Below the pieces are notes generated by a model, which saw only the letters and a list, made by a program, of their open reading frames with translations, had not been told where the DNA came from and made no database searches. Made by a program: the position numbers and the translations under genes. Below, piece by piece: positions 21,113 to 29,130 of a stretch of 64,000 nt of DNA. Location: contig NZ_VRYN01000001.1 of assembly GCF_008124605.1 (NCBI RefSeq), positions 732,772 to 796,771 of the forward strand, read 5' to 3'. Position 1 is the first letter of the stretch; every line of letters starts with the position of its first letter. Source of the DNA: Halobacterium salinarum DSM 3754 (GTDB lineage Archaea; Halobacteriota; Halobacteria; Halobacteriales; Halobacteriaceae).

Positions 21113-21271
21113 ATGCCACACGCCATGCATCACTCCCTCATGGCCTCGCTCGGACCCGTCTTCTACGTCTTCGCGGCTGCGCTCCTGCTGTTCGTGTTCT
21201 TCACCTTCCTGTTCATCCGGCGCACCGTCGCCAGTTTCCGCGACGGCGTCGAGAACAGCAACCGGGATTAG
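21113..21271 (+). CDS. Single-helix small membrane protein
   Basis: A 52-residue protein with one hydrophobic helix (PVFYVFAAALLLFVFFTFLF, about residues 15-35) followed by a basic RRTVASFRDGV and an acidic tail. The ATG at 21113 is used because it gives the compact conserved form; an upstream in-frame start at 21077 would add 12 residues. Function unknown; the divergent neighbour is the membrane-anchored HTH protein, and its stop overlaps the threonine aldolase stop on the other strand. Confidence 0.5.
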   Translation: MPHAMHHSLMASLGPVFYVFAAALLLFVFFTFLFIRRTVASFRDGVENSNRD

Positions 21272-22284
21272 ACGACCTCCCCCGCCGCCGACACCACCGC
21301 CGCGATGTCCGCGCCCCCGATGTCGCGGTGCGTGCAGAACCGGACCGTGTACTCGCCGTCCGCCGTCCCCAGCACGCCCTCTTTCTCACAGCCCGCCAGG
21401 AACGCCGTGGCGGTCACGTCCGCGTCCCGGGTGTCCACGAGCACGATGTTCGTGTCCGGTTCGGCCGCCGTCACCCCCGGGAGCGCGTCGAGGTCCTCGG
21501 CCAGCCGACGCGCGTTCTCGTGGTCCTCGTGGACTCGGTGGCGGTTCTCCAGGGCGCACACGCCCGCCGCCGCGACCATGCCTGCCTGCTGCATCCCACC
21601 CCCGTACATCTTCTGCACGCGTCGGGCCGACGCCACGAACGACTCGCTTCCCGCCAGCACTGCCCCCATGGGTGCGCCCAGCCCCGTCGACAGACACACC
21701 GCCACCGAATCCACCGGCGAAAGCAGCGTCGCCGCATCGACGCCCAGCGCGGTCGCAGCGCTGAACACCCGCGTCCCGTCGACGTGCACCGGCACGTCGT
21801 GCTCGTGGGCGGTCTCCACGGCAGCCGCGAACGCGTCGACGGGCGCCACGACCCCGCCGTTCGCCCCGTGTGCGATCTCCACGCACGCCAGCCCGACCTC
21901 CGGCCGGTGCCCACCCCCCGCCGTGATCTCGGCGGCCACCTGCTCCGCGGTCGGACAGCCGGTTTCGCCGCCGTCGAACGCGCGCGCCTGCAGCCCAGCG
22001 TGTTGTGCCAGCCCGCCACTCCCCCGCCTGTAGCTGTGGCTGGCCCGCTCGACGAGCACGCTCTGCCCGCGGGCGGTGTGTACTTGCGCCCCGATCTGGT
22101 TGGCCATCGTCCGGCTCGGCACGAACACGGCCGCCGCCATGCCCACGGCGTCCGCCGCCGTCGCCTCCACCGCTGCCACAGCCGGGTCGTCGCCGTGCTC
22201 GCCGTGCTCGACCGGCGCCTGGGCCGCCGCCTCCCGCATCGCCTCGGTCGGCGTGGCGACCGTGTCGCTGCGAAGATCGATCAT
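21268..22284 (-). CDS. L-threonine aldolase homologue lacking the PLP lysine
   Basis: A 338-residue fold-type I PLP-family protein, matching threonine aldolase in length and layout: start IDLRSDTVATPT, HVDGTRVFSAATALG near 170, MYGGGMQQAGMVAAAG near 225. In active enzymes the sequence SKGLxAP provides the Schiff-base lysine; here codon 200 is ACG and the motif reads STGLGAP. The block after SHSY also departs from what I recall of the family (RRG instead of an acidic residue). The frame is intact and otherwise well conserved. It may be a catalytically dead or altered protein; if active it would cleave threonine to glycine and acetaldehyde. Confidence 0.75.
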   Translation of the reverse strand: MIDLRSDTVATPTEAMREAAAQAPVEHGEHGDDPAVAAVEATAADAVGMAAAVFVPSRTMANQIGAQVHTARGQSVLVERASHSYRRGSGGLAQHAGLQARAFDGGETGCPTAEQVAAEITAGGGHRPEVGLACVEIAHGANGGVVAPVDAFAAAVETAHEHDVPVHVDGTRVFSAATALGVDAATLLSPVDSVAVCLSTGLGAPMGAVLAGSESFVASARRVQKMYGGGMQQAGMVAAAGVCALENRHRVHEDHENARRLAEDLDALPGVTAAEPDTNIVLVDTRDADVTATAFLAGCEKEGVLGTADGEYTVRFCTHRDIGGADIAAVVSAAGEVV

Positions 22285-22370
22285 ATCGGGACATCCACCC
22301 CCAGGGGGAAAAGTCATCCTGCCAGTTACGTTCCGAAACATCCAACAGGCAGTTCCGACCACGTGACAGC

Positions 22371-23480
22371 ATGGATTCACGCATCCGCCAGCACGCAGCG
22401 GTCATCGTCGACCGATGCATCGACCTGCAGCCCGACGAGAACGTCGTGGTGAGCCTGCCGCCGGTCGCCGAGGACCTCCGCGTCGCCCTCTACGAGAAGA
22501 TCGGTGAAGTCGGCGCGAACCCCGTGATGCTCGCCCGTGGTGACCGCGGCATCGGCACGGACCGCGCGGCGCGCGCGTACCTCCAGGCGATCGACGCCGA
22601 GGACCTCTCCACGCCCGAACACCTCCTGCAGCTCTACGAGCACGCCGACGCCGCCGTCGTGGGCCGACCACACCGCAACGTCACCGAACAGAGCGACGTG
22701 TCCACGGAGCTGGGGGCGGCGTTCGCGGAAGCCCACCGCGACGTGCTCAACGCCCGGCTGTCGACGAAGTGGTGTCTCACCCAGTACCCCGCCCCGGCCG
22801 ACGCCCAACTCGCGGGCATGTCGACGGCCGCCTACGAGGACTTCGTCTACGACGCCGTGAACAAAGACTGGGACGCCGTCGAGGACCACCAACAGCAGAT
22901 GGTGGACATCCTGAACCCCGCCGAGGAAGTCCGCATCGTCTCCGGGGACACCACCGACGTCACGATGAGCGTCGCGGACATGACGACGCTGAACGACTGC
23001 GGGTCGAACAACCTGCCCGCCGGCGAGGTGTTCACCGCACCCGTTCCGGACTCCGTGGAGGGGGAGGTCGTCTTCGACAAGCCGGTGTACCATCAGGCCC
23101 GCGAGATCCAGGGCGCAGCGCTGACCTTCGAGGACGGCGAAGTCGTGTCGTTCAGCGCCGAGCAAAACGAGGACGTGCTCGCGGCCATCCTGGACACCGA
23201 CGACGGCGCACGGCGGCTGGGCGAGCTGGGGATCGGGATGAACCGGGACATCGACCGGTTCACGTACAACATGCTGTTCGACGAGAAGATGGGCGACACC
23301 GTCCACATGGCCCTCGGGCGCGCGTACCCCGAGACGGTCGGCGAGGGCGTCGAGCAAAACGACTCCGCGAAGCACGTCGACATGATCGTGGACATGAGCG
23401 AGGACTCGTTCATCGAGGTCGACGGCGAGATCGTCCAGCGCAACGGGACGTTCGTCTTCGAGGACGGCTTCGACGCGTAA
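22371..23480 (+). CDS. M29 family aminopeptidase (AmpS/aminopeptidase T-like)
   Basis: A 369-residue metallopeptidase of the M29 family. Expected metal ligands and catalytic residues can be placed: Glu in NLPAGEVFTAP near residue 220, Glu in GELGIGMN near 285, His in GDTVHMALG near 310, and His/Asp in KHVDMIVDM near 340. It would remove N-terminal residues from peptides in the cytoplasm. The start at 22371 opens the conserved domain (RIRQHAAVIVDRC); the longer frame upstream is antisense to the aldolase gene. Confidence 0.85.
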   Translation: MDSRIRQHAAVIVDRCIDLQPDENVVVSLPPVAEDLRVALYEKIGEVGANPVMLARGDRGIGTDRAARAYLQAIDAEDLSTPEHLLQLYEHADAAVVGRPHRNVTEQSDVSTELGAAFAEAHRDVLNARLSTKWCLTQYPAPADAQLAGMSTAAYEDFVYDAVNKDWDAVEDHQQQMVDILNPAEEVRIVSGDTTDVTMSVADMTTLNDCGSNNLPAGEVFTAPVPDSVEGEVVFDKPVYHQAREIQGAALTFEDGEVVSFSAEQNEDVLAAILDTDDGARRLGELGIGMNRDIDRFTYNMLFDEKMGDTVHMALGRAYPETVGEGVEQNDSAKHVDMIVDMSEDSFIEVDGEIVQRNGTFVFEDGFDA

Positions 23481-23569
23481 GCGGGCGGTCCCCCGAGGCC
23501 GGTTCCGATGTCGTCCGGCTCGCACGGTGGCCGACTGCCATAGCCGTGTTCTATGGTATCATTTGACAT

Positions 23570-23588
23570 CATTGATTTTAATATGTTT
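23570..23588 (+). promoter_or_regulatory. AT-rich promoter of the small zinc protein
   Basis: GATTTTAATATG lies about 27-35 bp before the GTG at 23608 in a strikingly AT-rich 60-bp stretch (23555-23605), fitting a strong TATA box and a leaderless transcript. Confidence 0.5.
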
Positions 23589-23607
23589 GGGAATATATCA
23601 ATTATCC

Positions 23608-23757
23608 GTGCCTAAGCTCGATTGTCCGGACTGCGGTCGCTCCATCGCGATGCACGAACTCGAAACCCGGACGGTCGCACAGACCGCCGGCTTTGAAACG
23701 AGCTATCGCTGCCCGTTCTGTCGCACCGACTTCCAGGAAGTCACGCAGCTCATGTAA
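23608..23757 (+). CDS. Tiny zinc-ribbon protein
   Basis: A 49-codon frame starting with GTG. It holds CPDCG near the start and CPFC near the end, a classic four-cysteine zinc ribbon, followed by an acidic/aromatic end. The GTG is chosen because it begins the ribbon domain and has an AT-rich TATA box at the leaderless distance. Function unknown; small zinc-finger proteins are abundant in haloarchaea. Confidence 0.65.
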   Translation: MPKLDCPDCGRSIAMHELETRTVAQTAGFETSYRCPFCRTDFQEVTQLM

Positions 23758-23811
23758 CCGCCGCTGGCGGTGCTCGTTCTCAGTGCCACGCCCCGCCGCC
23801 AGCCGACGCCA

Positions 23812-23886
23812 CGGGCACGAGGGGATTCGAACCCCCGACATTTCGGTTAGAAGCCGAACGCTCTGTCCGGACTGAGCTACGCGCCC
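23812..23886 (-). tRNA. tRNA-Arg (UCU)
   Basis: A 75-nt tRNA on the minus strand. The acceptor arm pairs GGGCGCG with CGTGCCC (one G-U), the anticodon loop is CTTCTAA, giving anticodon UCU, and the T loop has GGTTCGAATCC. The anticodon stem is TTCGG/CCGAA, no intron is present, and no CCA is encoded. A T-rich TATA-like element (minus strand GATTTTTACG, about 23912-23921) lies about 30 bp upstream. Confidence 0.95.
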
Positions 23887-23999
23887 GCATCCGGCAGTAC
23901 CACCGGGTGGCGTAAAAATCGACTGGATGACAGCCACGGCTCACACGCCCGGCAGCCACACCGAAGCACACACGTGGCGGGGTCGCTTGCAGTCTACCA

Positions 24000-24572
24000 A
24001 TGAGAGTCATCGGGACCGTGGGCATGCCGGGCTCCGGGAAAAGCGAGGCCGCGACGGTGGCCGCCAACGCCGGCATCCCCGTGCTCGTCATGGGTGACGT
24101 GATCCGGCAGGAGTGTCGCGACCGGGGCCTGGATCCCGCCCAACACCACGGCCGCATCGCGCAAGCGCTCCGCGACGAACACGGCCCGGGCGCGATCGCC
24201 CACCAGTCACTCCCCATCATCGAGGACCACCTCACCGACGCCACGACGGTCCTCGTCGACGGGATCCGCTCGGACGTGGAAGTGACCACGTTCCGCGACG
24301 CGTTCGGCGACGACTTCACGCTCGTGCACGTCTCCGCCCCCCGAGAGTTACGCAAAGCCCGTATCGAGGACCGCGACCGACCCGGCGATACCGACGGCGA
24401 ACCCCTCGACGCCCGCGAGGACCGCGAACGCGGCTTCGGAATGGACGACGCCATCGACCTGGCCGACGTCCGCATCGAGAACACCGACAGCCTCGACGCG
24501 TTCCACGACGCGGTCCGAGACCTGCTCGCCGCCGACACACCCCACACTGAGGTGCCCGACAACCATGACTGA
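24000..24572 (+). CDS. UPF0200 dephospho-CoA-kinase-like P-loop protein
   Basis: A 190-residue P-loop NTPase. The N-terminal GMPGSGKSEAA is the Walker A motif; VMGDVIRQE and LVDGIRSDVE follow, as in archaeal UPF0200 proteins related to adenylate and dephospho-CoA kinases. The exact substrate is not established. Its end overlaps the next gene by 8 bp, so the two are probably cotranscribed and coupled; the UPF0200-UPF0201 pairing is common in archaea. Confidence 0.85.
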   Translation: MRVIGTVGMPGSGKSEAATVAANAGIPVLVMGDVIRQECRDRGLDPAQHHGRIAQALRDEHGPGAIAHQSLPIIEDHLTDATTVLVDGIRSDVEVTTFRDAFGDDFTLVHVSAPRELRKARIEDRDRPGDTDGEPLDAREDRERGFGMDDAIDLADVRIENTDSLDAFHDAVRDLLAADTPHTEVPDNHD

Positions 24573-24981
24573 CACCACCGACGTGACCGTCCGCGTGACC
24601 GCGCCCGTCTACCCCACCGAACCCGACGACCGTGTGGCCGACGCCATCCTCCGGCTGTTCCCCGACGCCACGGTCACCGTCGAGGACGACCGTGCGGTCG
24701 CCGAGACCGACACGACGGCGTCGTTCCGCGAGCAGCTGTTCGACCAGCGCATCCTCGACACGGCGCGCGAACAGTTCCAGGCCTCCCAGACGGACGCCGG
24801 GTTCAGCTTCGACCTCAAAAAGCAGGCGGCGTTCAACGGCACGGTCAACTTCGCCGTCGGGAACCCCGACGAGCTCGGCGACCTCCACGTCGAGGTCACG
24901 GTCGCCGAGCCGGCCGTCCAACAGTTCATCGACCACCTCGCACCCCCCACCGACGGCGGCGAGCCCCTCGAAGACCCCTGA
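24565..24981 (+). CDS. UPF0201 family protein
   Basis: A 138-residue acidic protein with the UPF0201 pattern: VTAPVYPTEPDDRVADAILR at the start, then FREQLFDQRILDTARE, and LKKQAAFNGTVNF near residue 90. The family resembles an RNA-binding fold related to ribosomal L5-type proteins, but its role is not known. It overlaps the end of the UPF0200 gene and so is the second gene of a two-gene operon, converging with the permease gene that follows. Confidence 0.8.
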   Translation: MTDTTDVTVRVTAPVYPTEPDDRVADAILRLFPDATVTVEDDRAVAETDTTASFREQLFDQRILDTAREQFQASQTDAGFSFDLKKQAAFNGTVNFAVGNPDELGDLHVEVTVAEPAVQQFIDHLAPPTDGGEPLEDP

Positions 24982-24987
24982 CCGCGG

Positions 24988-26004
24988 TCACACGAGCAAC
25001 ACGGCGATCGCGGCCGAGATGAACACCACTTTTGCGGCGATGTTGACGGCGATGACCTTCGACCCGAAGCGCGCCCCCCAGATGCCGTACTGGAACGGGA
25101 TCGAGCGCTTGAACGTCGACACCGCGAACGACACGATCCCCCCGACGAGCATCGTGGCGACCGCCTCGCCCGCGGTGAACTCCCCGGGGACGTGTGGCGC
25201 GATGAAGATCGCGCCGGTCGTGGTGTCGACGGCGAACGTCGCGACCGCCGGCACCGCGACCCCGGGCAGCCCGAGCACCGACGTGAGCGGCTCCGCGGCG
25301 GCCGTGAACGCGGTCACGTCGTAGGTCTCGGTGAGGAAGACGACCGCCGCGTACACCACCGCCAACCGGGGCACGAGGGTTTTCAGCTTCCCACCGGTCT
25401 TCGTGAGCGCGCCGGCGACGGTCTCCCGCGTCGACTCGTCGGCGGCGTCCTCACCCGGCATCGTCACCCCGGCGTCCGACGCCGACGCGACGTCGTCCTC
25501 GGACAACACCACCGCACCCGCGAGCACGCCCGCGGCCGTGATCCCGAGGCTCACGGCGGCGCGCGCGCCGACGTACATCAGCCCCAGGCGGAGCCCCAGA
25601 ATCGGGAGCAACACCGGCGCGTAGAACGTGAAGATGTGTTGCACGAAGCCGAAGAACGTGTTGATGGTGATGGCGACGAGCGTCGCCCGATCGCTGAGCA
25701 CGCCGGCGTCCCGGTACTCCTTGAGCATGCCGTAGCCCGCCGTCGGGGACGCGGTCGTGGCCAGGATCGCGGTGCCGACCTCGTCGGGCAGGTTCGCGGG
25801 ACCGGTCAGCGGCGTGGCGAACCGCGCAACGTAATCAACCGCGCCGAACGCCACGGCGAGGTTCGCCAGTGTCAGTCCCACCGCGATCGCGGCAGCCACG
25901 CCCACCACTCGGGGTGCGACCGCCCACAGCAGCGCCACCAGTTGCACGCCGCCCGCTTCGTGACTCGTGGAGTTACTGGTGTCGGTTTCGGCGACGCACG
26001 CCAC
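24988..26004 (-). CDS. Membrane protein with nucleoside-recognition (Gate) domains
   Basis: A 338-residue integral membrane protein with about eight hydrophobic segments. Both halves fit the Gate/nucleoside-recognition permease family: VGTAILATTASPTAGYGML near residue 75 and a related TFAVDTTTGAIFIAPHV near 260. A charged acidic loop (SEDDVASASDAG to ADEST) separates the halves. The start is assigned to GTG at 26004, 14 bp behind the upstream gene; no ATG is available and a later GTG (GGVQLVALLW) is possible. Substrate unknown; lies in an operon with two MgtE-like genes. Confidence 0.7.
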   Translation of the reverse strand: MACVAETDTSNSTSHEAGGVQLVALLWAVAPRVVGVAAAIAVGLTLANLAVAFGAVDYVARFATPLTGPANLPDEVGTAILATTASPTAGYGMLKEYRDAGVLSDRATLVAITINTFFGFVQHIFTFYAPVLLPILGLRLGLMYVGARAAVSLGITAAGVLAGAVVLSEDDVASASDAGVTMPGEDAADESTRETVAGALTKTGGKLKTLVPRLAVVYAAVVFLTETYDVTAFTAAAEPLTSVLGLPGVAVPAVATFAVDTTTGAIFIAPHVPGEFTAGEAVATMLVGGIVSFAVSTFKRSIPFQYGIWGARFGSKVIAVNIAAKVVFISAAIAVLLV

Positions 26005-26017
26005 CTGCTGACGGCGC

Positions 26018-26575
26018 TCACACGAGCACCTCGACCGCGCCGAACAACACGACCACACCCAGCACGTCACAGGTGTTCGTGACCACTGGAATCACCACGT
26101 CGTCGGGGTCCAGTTCGAACCGGTAGGCGGCGTACGTCGCCAGCAGCGTGACCGCGACCGCAAGCACCGCAAGCGACGCGCCCGCCACCGCCGCCACGGC
26201 GATGACAACGTCCACCGGGAGGCGAACGCTGCCGGTGGCCGCTGCCACCCCCCACGCGCCAGCGCCCACCACGGGGAACACCGTGATCGCCAGCATCACG
26301 GTCGCAACGACGTTCCCCGCCAGGTCGTCGTCGCCGGGATCGAACGACAGCGTCCCCAAGTGGAACGCCGTCGACAGCCGGGACGCCAGAATGCTCCCGA
26401 GGTTCCCCGCCGTTCCGATCGTCACCGGCACCAACACCAGCAGCGACGGATACTGCAGCAGCGTCGCCTCAAACGTTCCGAGCACGAGCCCGCTGCCGAC
26501 CTCCACGACCGTCAGCGCGAGCAGGATCGGGAGGCTGGCACGCGTGATCGCCCGCACCGACCACGTCCGGGGCAC
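26018..26575 (-). CDS. MgtE-type cation transporter domain protein, second half
   Basis: A 185-residue membrane protein consisting of a single MgtE (SLC41-like) membrane domain with about five helices: LVLVPVTIGTAGNLGSILASR near residue 50 and DPDDVVIPVVTNTCDVLG near 160 are its cation-pore motifs. It lacks the cytoplasmic N and CBS domains of bacterial MgtE. The start is GTG, directly after the stop of the preceding MgtE half gene, so the two are tightly coupled. Confidence 0.82.
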   Translation of the reverse strand: MPRTWSVRAITRASLPILLALTVVEVGSGLVLGTFEATLLQYPSLLVLVPVTIGTAGNLGSILASRLSTAFHLGTLSFDPGDDDLAGNVVATVMLAITVFPVVGAGAWGVAAATGSVRLPVDVVIAVAAVAGASLAVLAVAVTLLATYAAYRFELDPDDVVIPVVTNTCDVLGVVVLFGAVEVLV

Positions 26576-27148
26576 TCACACACCCCCCACGATCAGCCGC
26601 ACCGCAAGCACTAGGAACGCCAACCCGAACAGGTCCCCGGTGGTCGTCACCAGCGGCCCGACCAGCGTGTCCGGGTTGTAGCCGCGCCGATACCCCGCGA
26701 ACACGACCGCTACCACCGCGCCCGTGAGCGCCACGCCGGACAACAACCCCGCGACGAGCGCGACCCCGACCAGCGTCGCCAGCCCAGCCACCGGCCGCCC
26801 AAGCGCCGTCAGCACGCCGAACGCGACGGCGGCCGCGAACCCGCTCGCAAGCAGGCCGTTCCCCATCGCTGCCCCGACGGCCGCCCGCAGTCGCCGGTCC
26901 CCGGCGGCGACGTGTGGCTCGATTATGCCCTGGTGGAGGCCGGTGGCCAGGCGCGCGCCGAACGACGCGTACACGTTCCCCCGTGTCGCCAGCAACGCCG
27001 GCACCACCACAAGCAGCCCGTCGACGGCCTCCAGTTGCGCACGCATCCCGCCCAGGACCGCGCCCGCAAACAGCCCGCCCAGGACGCTTGCCGCCAGCGC
27101 TGGCGCGGCCTCACGGTAGGCGGTGGCAGCCACGCGCCGAACGCTCAT
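26576..27148 (-). CDS. MgtE-type cation transporter domain protein, first half
   Basis: A 190-residue membrane protein with one MgtE/SLC41 domain: VVVPALLATRGNVYASFGARLAT near residue 45 and NPDTLVGPLVTTTGDLFGL near 165 mirror the pore motifs of the next gene. The ATG at 27148 has a strong TATA-like GTTTTTATACGC about 26 bp upstream, so a three-gene operon (MgtE half, MgtE half, Gate protein) starts here. Two such halves probably assemble as a heterodimer transporting Mg2+ or another divalent cation. Confidence 0.82.
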   Translation of the reverse strand: MSVRRVAATAYREAAPALAASVLGGLFAGAVLGGMRAQLEAVDGLLVVVPALLATRGNVYASFGARLATGLHQGIIEPHVAAGDRRLRAAVGAAMGNGLLASGFAAAVAFGVLTALGRPVAGLATLVGVALVAGLLSGVALTGAVVAVVFAGYRRGYNPDTLVGPLVTTTGDLFGLAFLVLAVRLIVGGV

Positions 27149-27197
27149 ACTCCCCGAATCGAGGCCCGCGCGTATAAAAACCCGGACGCACGCCGCC

Positions 27198-28580
27198 TCA
27201 GAACATGCCGCCGAACCCGCCACCGCCGCCACCGCCCTGCTGTTGCATCTTCGACATCATGCGCTGCATGTCCCCGTCACCCATGCCCTGGAACTGCTGC
27301 ATCGTCTGCGCCATCATCTTATGCTGGTCGAGCAGCTCCCGAACGCGGTCCTCGGGCTGCCCGGACCCGCGCGCGATGCGGCGGATCTGTGACGCCCCCA
27401 CCGAGCGCGGGTCGGCCATCTCCGCCTCGGTCATCGAATCCATGATGACCTCGAAGCCCCGCATGCGCTCCTGGGTGACGTCCATCGCGTCGTCGGGGAG
27501 CTCGTCCATCAACCCACCCCCCATGCCGGGGATCATGTCCATCACCTGATCCAGTGGCCCCATGTTGTCCATCGCCTGCATCTGCTTTTGCATGTCGTGG
27601 AGGGTGAACTCCCCCTTCATGAGGTCCTCGGGGTCCCAGTCCTCGTCGTCGTCCTGGGTTTCCTCCATCGCGCGCTCCACGCGCTCGGTGAGCTGCTTGA
27701 GATCCCCCATCCCCAGCAACCGCGAGATGAACGAATCCGGCTCGAAGCGCTCGATGTCCTGGACGGTCTCCCCGGAGCCCAGGAACGCGATGGTGGAGTC
27801 GGTCTCGTTCACGGCCGTCAGCGACCCGCCGCCCTTCGCGGTTCCGTCGAGCTTCGTGATCGCAACCCCGTCGATGCCGACCGACGCGTCGAACTGCCGG
27901 GCCTGCTGTTTGGCGCCCTGCCCGATCGCGGCGTCCAACACCAGCAGGCTCCGGTCCGGCTCGACGACGCCCTCGATCTCCTCGATCTCCGCGATGAGGT
28001 CGTCCTCCAGCGCGTGGCGGCCCGCCGTGTCCACGATATGCACGTCGGCGTCCGCCGTCGCTGCAAGCCCGTCGCGGGCGATCTGCACGGGATCGTCGCT
28101 GTCCGGCTCCCCGTAGAAATCGACCTCCGCGCGGTCGGCCATCTCCGCGGCCTGCTCGTAGGCCCCCGGCCGGAACGTGTCCGTCTGCACGATCGCCGGC
28201 CGCAGCCCCTTCTTCGAGAACCACCACGCCATCTTCGCGGCCGTGGTCGTCTTCCCCGACCCCTGCAGGCCCGCCAGCATGATCGTCTGCTCCTCCAGGG
28301 GGATCGGCGTCGAATCACCCACGAGCCCGACGAGTTCCTCGTAGACGATGCGCAACACGTGATCGCGGGCGCTCGTTCCGCCCGGCGGCTCCTCCTCAAG
28401 CGACCGCTCCGTGATCGACTCGGAGAGATCCATCACGAGGTCCACGTCGACGTCGGCCTGCAGCAAGGAGCGCTGAATCTCCTTGACGACCTTGTCGACG
28501 TCCTCCTCGGAGATGCGGGACTTCCCGCGGAGCGTGTCCAGGGTGCCCCGCAGCGAGCTCCCAAGGTCGTCGAGTACCAT
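27198..28580 (-). CDS. ffh: Signal recognition particle protein SRP54
   Basis: A 460-residue SRP GTPase that binds SRP RNA and signal peptides. The N domain ([19 protein letters not shown]) is followed by the G domain with [13 protein letters not shown] near residue 108, DTAGRH near 187 and [10 protein letters not shown] near 245, then a methionine-rich M domain ([28 protein letters not shown]). The C-terminus is Met/Gln and glycine rich ([15 protein letters not shown]). A TATA-like CTTAGG lies about 28-34 bp upstream of the ATG. It is near, but transcribed separately from, its receptor gene ftsY. Confidence 0.96.
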   Translation of the reverse strand: MVLDDLGSSLRGTLDTLRGKSRISEEDVDKVVKEIQRSLLQADVDVDLVMDLSESITERSLEEEPPGGTSARDHVLRIVYEELVGLVGDSTPIPLEEQTIMLAGLQGSGKTTTAAKMAWWFSKKGLRPAIVQTDTFRPGAYEQAAEMADRAEVDFYGEPDSDDPVQIARDGLAATADADVHIVDTAGRHALEDDLIAEIEEIEGVVEPDRSLLVLDAAIGQGAKQQARQFDASVGIDGVAITKLDGTAKGGGSLTAVNETDSTIAFLGSGETVQDIERFEPDSFISRLLGMGDLKQLTERVERAMEETQDDDEDWDPEDLMKGEFTLHDMQKQMQAMDNMGPLDQVMDMIPGMGGGLMDELPDDAMDVTQERMRGFEVIMDSMTEAEMADPRSVGASQIRRIARGSGQPEDRVRELLDQHKMMAQTMQQFQGMGDGDMQRMMSKMQQQGGGGGGGFGGMF

Positions 28581-28701
28581 GATTGGTCGCGACTACGCGA
28601 CCGCCCCCTAAGAGCCTTGTTCCACGCAGCGCCACCGCGTATGGCAGCTGGCACCCTCGACTAGGGGAACGCTCAACCCGCCGGCGGGCGTATGGGCGTG
28701 C

Positions 28702-29130
28702 ATGCCACCCGTCTACGCCACCCGCGCGCTCGTTGCCGTGCTCTGTGAGCTCGCGGCCGACGCCGACCCCGACTCGGTGTCCGTCCGCCTCGCAGCGACG
28801 CCCGCCCGGGATCTCGACGCCGGCGACGAGACACACACCCTCGACCCCGACACACCAGTGCTGTCGGACTTCTATTTCCCCAGCGCCGGCGACGCGCTCA
28901 CCAGCGTGTTCGGCGTCGACCTCGCCGCCCCCGCCGGCCAGACCGCCGGCCGGTTCGTCTCACACCCCAAGGGCGACCACACTGTCACCCTCGCCGACGA
29001 CCTCCACGCGCAGCTCCTCGTTGGGGTTCCACCATGGGAGCCCGGCGAAGTCCGCGCCCACAACCGCCACGGCACGCGCCGGGAGTTCGTCGTCGTGGAC
29101 GCCGACCCGCCGGCCGCCGACGCGCCCTAA
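28702..29130 (+). CDS. Conserved hypothetical protein
   Basis: A 142-residue acidic protein without a recognised motif. It contains a regular pattern of short hydrophobic strands, suggesting a beta-rich fold (ETHTLDPDTPVLSDFYF, KGDHTVTLADDLHAQLLVG, RREFVVVDADPP), and no cysteines that could bind metal. It lies between the divergent ffh and the convergent ftsY and overlaps the ftsY stop by four bases. Codon use and base composition are like its neighbours, so it looks like a real gene, but I cannot name a function. Confidence 0.6.
   Translation: MPPVYATRALVAVLCELAADADPDSVSVRLAATPARDLDAGDETHTLDPDTPVLSDFYFPSAGDALTSVFGVDLAAPAGQTAGRFVSHPKGDHTVTLADDLHAQLLVGVPPWEPGEVRAHNRHGTRREFVVVDADPPAADAP

Noticed and set aside
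27241-27270. CCACCGCC-type run and Met/Gln codon run at the end of ffh as a possible simple repeat
   Set aside because: It encodes the normal Met/Gln/Gly-rich tail of SRP54.
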